Of a stretch of 64,000 nt of DNA, positions 40,233-46,258 are shown piece by piece. Origin of the DNA: Actinoallomurus spadix (GTDB lineage Bacteria > Actinomycetota > Actinomycetes > Streptosporangiales > Streptosporangiaceae). Every line of letters starts with the position of its first letter. Within the stretch, counting starts at the first letter, position 1. Both the position numbers and the translations under genes were made by a program. The notes beneath the pieces were generated by a model. It searched no databases and was not told where the DNA came from. It saw only the letters and a list, made by a program, of their open reading frames with translations. The stretch is from assembly GCF_024055725.1 (NCBI RefSeq), contig NZ_JAMXMX010000019.1, forward strand, positions 62,001 through 126,000. The letters run 5' to 3'.

Positions 40233-40625
40233 GTGGCGGGGGAGACCGATCTGCGGCGGCTGCTGGCCGGGCTCGATCCGCTGCTGCACGAGGAGGAGTA
40301 CGTCTTCGTCACGCTGCGGGATCGGGAGACGCCGGCCGGAGTGCGGCCGATCTTCGTCTTCGAGGAGGCGGAAGGGCGCACGCTCGTCCTGCCGCGGGCG
40401 CAGGCGGAGGAGGCCGGCCTGGACGGCGTCTTCTCGAGCGCGTGGATCACGCTGCGGATCCACTCGTCGCTGGAGGCCGTCGGGATGATGGCGGCCGTCT
40501 CCGGCGCGCTGGCGGAGGCGGGCATCGGCTGCAACGCCGTCTCCGCCTTCTACCACGACCACCTCTTCGTCCCCTGGGATCGCGCCCAGGACGCGATCGC
40601 CGTCCTCCGCGCCCTCGCCGGATGA
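40233..40625 (+). CDS. ACT domain-containing protein
   Basis: 130 residues. The family layout is TDLRRLLAGLDPLLHEEEYV, then the effector-type ACT core FSSAWITLRIHSSLEAVGMM with ALAEAGIGCNAVSAFYHDHL and a C-terminal DRAQDAIAVLRALA helix. Such stand-alone ACT proteins (CASTOR-like) may bind amino acids; function unknown. GTG at 40233 is preferred, six bases after GGGAG; GTG at 40230 is possible. Convergent with ipdC. Confidence 0.82.
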   Translation: MAGETDLRRLLAGLDPLLHEEEYVFVTLRDRETPAGVRPIFVFEEAEGRTLVLPRAQAEEAGLDGVFSSAWITLRIHSSLEAVGMMAAVSGALAEAGIGCNAVSAFYHDHLFVPWDRAQDAIAVLRALAG

Positions 40626-40661
40626 GCCCCCAGGCCGGCGGGATGAGGGCGGCGGCGTACG

Positions 40662-40701
40662 GCCGAGGGTTCTGGTGGTGGGAACGACGGGGATCCTCGG
40701 C
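40662..40701. terminator. Stem-loop, second copy of the repeated intergenic element
   Basis: GCCGAGG (40662-40668) and CCTCGGC (40695-40701) with an inner GGTTC/GGAAC stem. It shares flanking GGCGTACG and most loop-proximal bases with the copy at 39441. It again lies between convergent genes (40625 and 40704). Confidence 0.6.
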
Positions 40702-40703
40702 GC

Positions 40704-41744
40704 TCAGGGCGGGGGGAGAGCGGTCAGGATGTCGGTGGCCCTCGTGACGATCCCCTCGATCAGGTCCTGGCAGGTGGGGAGGTCGTCGATGACGGCGACG
40801 GCCTGGCCGGAGGCCAGCACGCCGAGGTCGGGGCGGCCGCCGACCATGGCGGCCTTCAGCAGCATCGGGGTGTTCGCGGCCATCAGCACCTGGGACCAGG
40901 ACAGGTCCCTGCCGTGCCGCAGGGCCACGCCGTCGCGGACCATCGCGCGCCAGGACATGCCGGACATCCGCTTGAATCGGGCGGCGTTGCGGAGCGCCCG
41001 GGCCAGGCCGGTGAGCCGACCGGAGCGCTCGAGCGCGTCGACCAGGTCGGTGCGCAGGACCCGGTGCGGCATGCCGTCGACCTGCCGGGTGACGACGGTG
41101 TCGGTCATGCCGAGGTAGACCTGTTTCACCGCGTCGGGCACCGGGCTGTCGGAGGTCAGCAGGAACCGGGTGCCCATCGCCACGCCAGCCGCCCCGTACG
41201 CCAGCGCCGCCGCCAGGCCCCGGCCGTCGAAGAAACCCCCTGCCGCGATCACCGGGATGTCCACGGCGTCGAGGACCTGGGGGAGCAGCAGCGTGGTGGC
41301 GACCGGACCGGTGTGCCCGCCGCCCTCGCCGCCCTGGACCAGGACGGCGTCGGCGCCCCAGGCGGCGACCTTCTCGGCGTGCCGGCGCGCGCCAACGGAC
41401 GGGATGACCACGACGCCGGCGTCCTTCAGCCGGGCGATCGGCTCGGGCCGGGGCGCCAGCGCGAAGGACGCGACCCGTACGCCCTCCCGGATGATCAGGT
41501 CGATCCGGTCGCCGGCGTCCGCGGCGTCGGCCCGCAGGTTCACCCCGAACGGCGCCTCGGTGCGCTCCCTGACCTCGTGGATCGCGGCGGACAGGGCGTC
41601 GAGCGTCATGGTGGCGGAGGCGAGGATGCCGAGGCCGCCGGCGTTCGCCACCGCCGACACCAGGCGCGGGCCGGCCACCCAGCCCATGCCGGTCTGCACG
41701 ACCGGGTGCCGGACGCCGGTCAGGTCGGTCAGCGCCGTCCGCAT
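40704..41744 (-). CDS. ipdC: Nitronate monooxygenase-fold flavoprotein IpdC
   Basis: 346 residues, nearly collinear with IpdC (Rv3553): PVVQTGMGWVAGPRLVSAVA, GILASATMTLDALSAAIHEV, VQGGEGGGHTGPVATTLLLP and IAAGGFFDGRGLAAALAYGA are hallmark segments of the FMN-binding TIM barrel. IpdC is a reductase/desaturase acting on HIP-derived CoA thioesters before ring opening. ATG at 41744 follows AGGAGGG by 9 bp; the longer upstream frame runs through repeat DNA. Last gene of the leftward echA20-ipdA-ipdB-ipdC operon. Confidence 0.93.
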   Translation of the reverse strand: MRTALTDLTGVRHPVVQTGMGWVAGPRLVSAVANAGGLGILASATMTLDALSAAIHEVRERTEAPFGVNLRADAADAGDRIDLIIREGVRVASFALAPRPEPIARLKDAGVVVIPSVGARRHAEKVAAWGADAVLVQGGEGGGHTGPVATTLLLPQVLDAVDIPVIAAGGFFDGRGLAAALAYGAAGVAMGTRFLLTSDSPVPDAVKQVYLGMTDTVVTRQVDGMPHRVLRTDLVDALERSGRLTGLARALRNAARFKRMSGMSWRAMVRDGVALRHGRDLSWSQVLMAANTPMLLKAAMVGGRPDLGVLASGQAVAVIDDLPTCQDLIEGIVTRATDILTALPPP

Positions 41745-41769
41745 GGTCCGGTGCCCTCCTCTCCCTCGC

Positions 41770-41829
41770 CGGACGGGCCCGGGCCCGTCCGGCGCCGCCA
41801 CGCCCGGGCCCGTCCGGCGCCGCCACGCC
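41770..41829. repeat. 22-bp inverted repeat overlapping two 25-bp tandem repeats
   Basis: CGGACGGGCCC/GGGCCCGTCCG forms a perfect inverted repeat at 41770-41791. A 25-bp unit is then repeated exactly at 41780-41804 and 41805-41829. It lies between ipdB and ipdC and would form a stable hairpin in the polycistronic RNA, possibly tuning ipdC expression. Confidence 0.75.
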
Positions 41830-41836
41830 CGGCCCC

Positions 41837-42577
41837 TCATCGGCGAGAGCCTTCCGGGACCTCGCGGTCACGGAGGCCGTCCGGGTCGAGGACCTCGCGG
41901 ATGACGCGCAGTTCCTCCGCGTCCGGGGCCCGCGTCGCGGGGACCTCGTCGGGGACGGCGAGGTCGAAGCCGGTGGCCGCGGTGACCTGGCCGACCGTCA
42001 CGCCGGGGTGGACCGAGCGCAGCCGCATCCGCCGGTCGGGCGTCGCGAAATCGAGGACGGCCAGGTCGGTGACGACGACACGGATCTCGTGCGCGCCCCG
42101 GTCGTACCCGACGCCGCTGACCATGTCGACCGTCTCGACGAACACGCGGGGGGAGTGGCGGGGGATCCAGTAGCTGGTGGTGCCGCATCGGGTGTTGCCC
42201 GGCACACCGCGTACGCCGAGCAGCTGGGCCTTCGGGCGTGCCCAGTCGCCGATGCAGGAGATGTTCGTGTTGCCGAACCGGTCGATCTGGCTCGCGCCGA
42301 GCATGACGTGGCGGCGGCCGTTCAGCACCAGCCACAGGTGCTCGCGGAACGGCAGCCAGCCCTCGACATCGCCGGGGCCCTCGCCGAGCGCGGGAACGTC
42401 GCCGGTCAGCAGGCAGGTGCCGTCGTGCGTGAGCAGGCCGGGCTCGAACGTCAGCCGGGCGAGCCGGGCGGCCAGGACGGTGACGGCGCCGCCGATGCCC
42501 GCCGCGAGGATCTCGCCGTCGCCGCGGAACGCCTCCGCGCACGCCGTCACGCACACCTCGGCCCTCGTCGCCGTCAT
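41837..42577 (-). CDS. ipdB: Ring-opening hydrolase, beta subunit IpdB
   Basis: 246 residues of the class I CoA-transferase fold, matching IpdB (Rv3552): ILAAGIGGAVTVLAARLARL, FREHLWLVLNGRRHVMLGAS, QIDRFGNTNISCIGDWARPK and the late RSVHPGVTVGQVTAATGFDL. IpdAB hydrolyse the last carbocyclic ring of the steroid nucleus (COCHEA-CoA) rather than transfer CoA, and the transferase SENG motif is absent as expected. It lies 64 bp downstream of ipdA. Confidence 0.92.
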   Translation of the reverse strand: MTATRAEVCVTACAEAFRGDGEILAAGIGGAVTVLAARLARLTFEPGLLTHDGTCLLTGDVPALGEGPGDVEGWLPFREHLWLVLNGRRHVMLGASQIDRFGNTNISCIGDWARPKAQLLGVRGVPGNTRCGTTSYWIPRHSPRVFVETVDMVSGVGYDRGAHEIRVVVTDLAVLDFATPDRRMRLRSVHPGVTVGQVTAATGFDLAVPDEVPATRAPDAEELRVIREVLDPDGLRDREVPEGSRR

Positions 42578-42641
42578 GAGATCTCCTTCGCCGGGTCCAT
42601 GGCCACGGTGCCGCGCCGCTCGGCGTCTTCGCTCCGCCCGG

Positions 42642-43517
42642 TCACGGGCTCTCCTTCCGCCGCCAGGCGCGGACGGCGGACTGGTAGGCGGTCTCGTCGC
42701 CGGCCAGGAACCGCTCGCGGAACGCGGCCCAGGCGGCCGGGTCGCCGGCCGCGGTGGCGTACGCCCGCTGAAATGCCTCGTCGCGGCCGTGGTCCGGTTC
42801 GCAGGAGGTGAAGTGGGCGCCGTTCGGGGTCTCGACGACGCCCGTCACGTGGGACCGGCTGATCAGCAGGCTCTGCACCGGCCCCTCCTTGAGCAGGTCG
42901 GCGGTCTCGACGAGGCGTTCGCAGGAGACGTACGTCCGGGCCGCCGCCTTGGCGAACAGGTCGTCGAGGTACGGGTCGGGGCCGAGGTACCGGGCGTTGC
43001 CGCGCCGGTCCGCGCGGTTGAGGTGGAGCAGGGCGACGTCCATCGTCAGCGCGGGCATCGCGACGAGCTCCTCGCCGTCCTCGTACGGGGAGCGGACCGT
43101 CCGCAGTTCCGGGTTGACGCGCATGACGTCGGAGCCGAGCCCGGCGCGGGTGGGCAGGAAGGGCAGCCGGTGCGCCGCCGCGTACAGCCCGAACATGACC
43201 ATGCCCTCGTCGTACTCGGTGAAGGCGATCGTCCCCTGCTGCCGGACGCGGCGGAAGTGCGGTTCGAGGGGGATCGAGTCGAGCGTGGCGAACGGCGCGA
43301 CGACACGCCGGACCTTGCCGTACGCGCACAGCAGCCCGACGTCCGGGCCGCCGTAGGACACCACGGTGAGGTCGCGCAGGCCGGACCGGCAGATCGCCCG
43401 GACGAGGGCCATCGGCTTGCGGCGCGAGCCCCAGCCGCCGATGCCGACGGTCATGCCGGACTCGATCGTGCCGACCACCTCCTCGATGGAGGTCTCCTTC
43501 GCGAAGGCGGGGCTCAC
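42642..43517 (-). CDS. ipdA: Ring-opening hydrolase, alpha subunit IpdA
   Basis: 291 residues matching IpdA (Rv3551): GTIESGMTVGIGGWGSRRKP, LTVVSYGGPDVGLLCAYGKV, IAFTEYDEGMVMFGLYAAAH and LLHLNRADRRGNARYLGPDP. With IpdB it opens the C ring of the steroid remnant. GTG start at 43517 is set by GAGGAGG upstream and by a 4-bp GTGA overlap with echA20, so the two are translationally coupled. Confidence 0.92.
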   Translation of the reverse strand: MSPAFAKETSIEEVVGTIESGMTVGIGGWGSRRKPMALVRAICRSGLRDLTVVSYGGPDVGLLCAYGKVRRVVAPFATLDSIPLEPHFRRVRQQGTIAFTEYDEGMVMFGLYAAAHRLPFLPTRAGLGSDVMRVNPELRTVRSPYEDGEELVAMPALTMDVALLHLNRADRRGNARYLGPDPYLDDLFAKAAARTYVSCERLVETADLLKEGPVQSLLISRSHVTGVVETPNGAHFTSCEPDHGRDEAFQRAYATAAGDPAAWAAFRERFLAGDETAYQSAVRAWRRKESP

Positions 43518-44266
43518 GTCGCCTCCTCGCCCGCGAGGAAGGCGGCGCGGTGGCGGTCGCCGGCGCCGGCGAGGTTCAGCTCGAAGGTGAAGCCCTGCTC
43601 GAACCGGTAGCCGCGTTTCGGGTCGACCGGGTCGATGCCGTTCAGCGCCTCCTTGGCCCGGCGGATGACGTACGGGTCCTTGGCGGCGATCGTCCCGGCG
43701 AGCTCCAGGGCGCGGTCGCGCAGTTCGGCGGCGGGCACGACCTCGAGCACGGACCCGTGCCGGTGCAGCTCCCCCGCGGTGACCGTGCGGCACGTGTAGA
43801 CCATCGCCCGCATCAGGTGCTGCGGCACGAGGCGGGCCAGGTGGGTCGCCGCGCCCAGCGCCCCGCGGTCGACCTCGGGCAGGCCGAAGTAGGCGTCCTC
43901 GGCGGCCACGACGAGGTCGGCGTTGCCGACGAGGCCGATGCCGCCGCCGAGGCAGTGGCCGTGCACCGCCGTGATGACCGGCACCGCGCACTCGTAGACG
44001 GCGGCGAACGCGGCGTAGCAGCCGCGGTTGGCTCCGAGCAGCGCAGTGTGCCCTTCGGCGGCCTGCATCTCCTTGAGGTCGACGCCGGCGTTGAAGCCGC
44101 GTCCCTCGGCGCGGAGCACGACCACGCGGACGGCCGGGTCGCGGCCGGCGGCCAGGACGGCGCCCGCCAGGTCCTGCCAGCCCTGGGCGGTCAGCGCGTT
44201 GACGGGTGGGACGTCCACGACGAGCTCGGCGACGCCCGATCGGTGGAGCGTGGTGGAGATGCCCAT
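43514..44266 (-). CDS. echA20: Crotonase-fold ring hydrolase EchA20
   Basis: 250 residues of the enoyl-CoA hydratase superfamily: oxyanion-hole segments VVLRAEGRGFNAGVDLKEMQ and HGHCLGGGIGLVGNADLVVA, and DAYFGLPEVDRGALGAATHL. The context (ipdA-B-C downstream, SDR pair divergent) mirrors Rv3550, which hydrolyses the D ring of HIP-derived CoA esters. First gene of the leftward operon; its promoter region contains the KstR2-type palindrome at 44280. Confidence 0.92.
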   Translation of the reverse strand: MGISTTLHRSGVAELVVDVPPVNALTAQGWQDLAGAVLAAGRDPAVRVVVLRAEGRGFNAGVDLKEMQAAEGHTALLGANRGCYAAFAAVYECAVPVITAVHGHCLGGGIGLVGNADLVVAAEDAYFGLPEVDRGALGAATHLARLVPQHLMRAMVYTCRTVTAGELHRHGSVLEVVPAAELRDRALELAGTIAAKDPYVIRRAKEALNGIDPVDPKRGYRFEQGFTFELNLAGAGDRHRAAFLAGEEAT

Positions 44267-44279
44267 GCGCTACCTTTCC

Positions 44280-44293
44280 ACCAAACGTTTGTT
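44280..44293. promoter_or_regulatory. KstR2-type operator between echA20 and the SDR genes
   Basis: ACCAAACGTTTGTT with a perfect CAAACGTTTG core, followed by AGAA. It shares 12 of 14 bases plus the AGAA flank with the site at 37216. It lies 14 bp upstream of echA20 and 28 bp upstream of the rightward SDR gene, so one repressor dimer could silence both. Confidence 0.72.
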
Positions 44294-44320
44294 AGAAGTA
44301 TCGTACAGGGGGAGGGTCCG

Positions 44321-45076
44321 ATGGCCTACACGCTCGATCTCACCGGCAGGGTCGCGGTCGTCACCGGGGGAGTGCGCGGCGTCGGCCTCGGCATCAGCCA
44401 GGCGTTCCTCGACGCCGGCGCCGAGGTGATCGCCGTCGCCCGCCACGCGCCGGAGCGGCCGCCGCCCGGTCTGAAGTTCGCCCCGCTCGACGTGCGCGAC
44501 GCCGCCGCGGTCCGGGACTTCGTCGAGGGCCTCGACCGGCTCGACGTCCTGGTCAGCAACGCGGGCGGCACCCCGTACCTGCCGGCCGCCGACGGCGACC
44601 CGCGCGCGCACGCCAAGATCATCGAGCTGAACCTCGTCGCGCCCCTCTTCGTCGCCCGGGCGGCCAACGCGGTCATGCAGCGCGGCGACGGCGGCTCGAT
44701 CATCATGGTCGGCAGCGTGAGCGGGACGCGCCCGTCGCCGGGCACCGCGGCGTACGGCGCGGCGAAGGCGGGCCTGGACGGCCTCACCCGCAGCCTGGCC
44801 GTCGAGTGGGCGCCGAAGGTGCGCGTCAACGCGGTGACCCTCGGCATGGTCCGCACCGAGCGGTCGCACGTGCACTACGGGGACGAGGCCGGCATCGCCG
44901 CCGTCGAGCGCACCGTGCCCCTGGGCCGGCTGGCCGACCCGTACGACGCCGGGACCGCGTGCGTCTTCCTCGCCTCGGACCTCGCCGGGTACGTCAGCGG
45001 CTCGGCGCTGCTCGTGCACGGCGGGGGCGAGCGCCCCGCCTTCCTCGGCGCGGCGAACGCGGACCGCTCCGGATGA
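44321..45076 (+). CDS. SDR-family oxidoreductase, steroid cluster (Rv3549c-like)
   Basis: 251 residues. Cofactor motif VVTGGVRGVGLGISQAFLDA, NAG in LVSNAGGTPYLP, Ser in MVGSVSGTRPSPGTAAY and YxxxK (YGAAKAG). It occupies the place of Rv3549c relative to echA20 and has similar sequence. Probably acts on a hydroxy-acyl-CoA of the C/D-ring pathway; substrate unproven. ATG after GGGGGAGGG. Confidence 0.85.
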   Translation: MAYTLDLTGRVAVVTGGVRGVGLGISQAFLDAGAEVIAVARHAPERPPPGLKFAPLDVRDAAAVRDFVEGLDRLDVLVSNAGGTPYLPAADGDPRAHAKIIELNLVAPLFVARAANAVMQRGDGGSIIMVGSVSGTRPSPGTAAYGAAKAGLDGLTRSLAVEWAPKVRVNAVTLGMVRTERSHVHYGDEAGIAAVERTVPLGRLADPYDAGTACVFLASDLAGYVSGSALLVHGGGERPAFLGAANADRSG

Positions 45077-45126
45077 CCCCGCGCCGGGGGACCCGGCGGG
45101 ACACGACGCATCGACCGGGAGGGCGA

Positions 45127-46026
45127 ATGATCTGTGAGGGACGTGTCGCCATCGTCACCGGCGCCGGGCGCGGGCTCGGCCGTGCCCACGCCCTGGAGTT
45201 CGCCCGGCAGGGCGCGGCGGTCGTGGTGAACGACCTCGGGGTCGGGCCGGACGGCTCGGGCGGCTCCCCGGACCCGGCCGAGGACGTGGTCGCGGAGATC
45301 CGGGGCGCGGGCGGGGAGGCGGTCGCCGCGCCGTACGACGTCGCCACCTCCGAGGGCGCGGAGGCGCTGGTACGGACCGCCCTCGGCACGTTCGGGCGGC
45401 TGGACACGCTCGTCTGCAACGCCGGGTTCCTGCGGGACCGCATGCTCGTGAACCTGTCGGAGGAGGAGTGGGACGCGGTCACGCGCGTGCACCTGAAGGG
45501 GCACTTCCTGCCGCTGCGGCAGGCGGGCCTGCACTGGCGGGCCGAGGCGAAAGCGGGCCGCCCGGGGGCCGGGCGCGCCGTCCTGACCTCCTCGGGGGCG
45601 GGGCTGCTCGGCAGCGTCGGCCAGGCGAACTACGCGGCCGCCAAGGCGGGCGTCGTCGGGCTGACCCTGGTGGCGGCGGCCGAGCTGGGGCGCTACGGCG
45701 TCCGGGTGAACGCGATCGCCCCCGCGGCCCGTACGCGCATGACCGAGGAGGTCTTCGCCGCGACGATGGCGGCGCCCGGCGACGGCGGCTTCGACGCGAT
45801 GGCGCCGGAGAACGTCTCGCCGCTCGTGGCCTGGCTCGGGTCGCCCGGCTGCGACGTCACCGGCAGGGTGTTCGAGGCCGAGGGCGGCCGGATCTGCGTG
45901 ATGGAGGGCTTCCGGCACGGCCCGGCCGTCGACCGGAGGGCGCGGTGGGACCCCGCCGAGCTGGGGTCCGTGGTCCGCGGCCTGCTGGCCGAGGCCGCCT
46001 CACCGGAGCCGGTGTACGGGGCCTGA
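45127..46026 (+). CDS. SDR-family oxidoreductase, MaoC/17-beta-HSD4-like (Rv3548c-like)
   Basis: 299 residues. VAIVTGAGRGLGRAHALEFA and VVVNDLGVGPDGSGGS are the start typical of 3-hydroxyacyl-CoA dehydrogenases of the peroxisomal multifunctional type; NAG in VCNAGFLRDRMLVNLSEEEW and YAAAKAGVVGLT (active-site YxxxK) follow. Position matches Rv3548c. It likely oxidises a steroid-derived 3-hydroxyacyl-CoA. ATG 45127 is 50 bp after the upstream SDR. Confidence 0.87.
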   Translation: MICEGRVAIVTGAGRGLGRAHALEFARQGAAVVVNDLGVGPDGSGGSPDPAEDVVAEIRGAGGEAVAAPYDVATSEGAEALVRTALGTFGRLDTLVCNAGFLRDRMLVNLSEEEWDAVTRVHLKGHFLPLRQAGLHWRAEAKAGRPGAGRAVLTSSGAGLLGSVGQANYAAAKAGVVGLTLVAAAELGRYGVRVNAIAPAARTRMTEEVFAATMAAPGDGGFDAMAPENVSPLVAWLGSPGCDVTGRVFEAEGGRICVMEGFRHGPAVDRRARWDPAELGSVVRGLLAEAASPEPVYGA

Positions 46027-46208
46027 GGTCCGCCGGTTCCACCGCCCCGGCTGAGGTCCACCGTGCCACCGTCCCGCCCGAGGCCTGCCGGTTCCGCCGT
46101 CCCGTCGCCCCGCGGGCGCGCGGCCGGGGCGCGTACTCCGGGATCGCCCATGTGGGGCGCTCTTCGCCGGGCGGGCGTCTCGGGCGAACCGGGTTGCTCT
46201 ATAGTTAG

Positions 46209-46218
46209 TTAGCGCTAA
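46209..46218. promoter_or_regulatory. Palindrome upstream of the MFS/MarR operon
   Basis: TTAGCGCTAA is a perfect 10-bp palindrome in an unusually AT-rich stretch (TATAGTTAGTTAGCGCTAAG), 40 bp upstream of the MFS start. It may be the operator of the MarR protein encoded within the operon; TATAGT just upstream could serve as a -10 box. Confidence 0.5.
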
Positions 46219-46258
46219 GCAACATTTGTGCTGACGAACTATCAGGAGCGCATTCCCA

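Noticed and set aside
41837-43517. IpdA/IpdB as ordinary CoA transferase subunits
   Set aside because: The transferase SENG glutamate motif seen in PcaJ is absent, and the pair matches the IpdAB ring hydrolase with the right neighbours.
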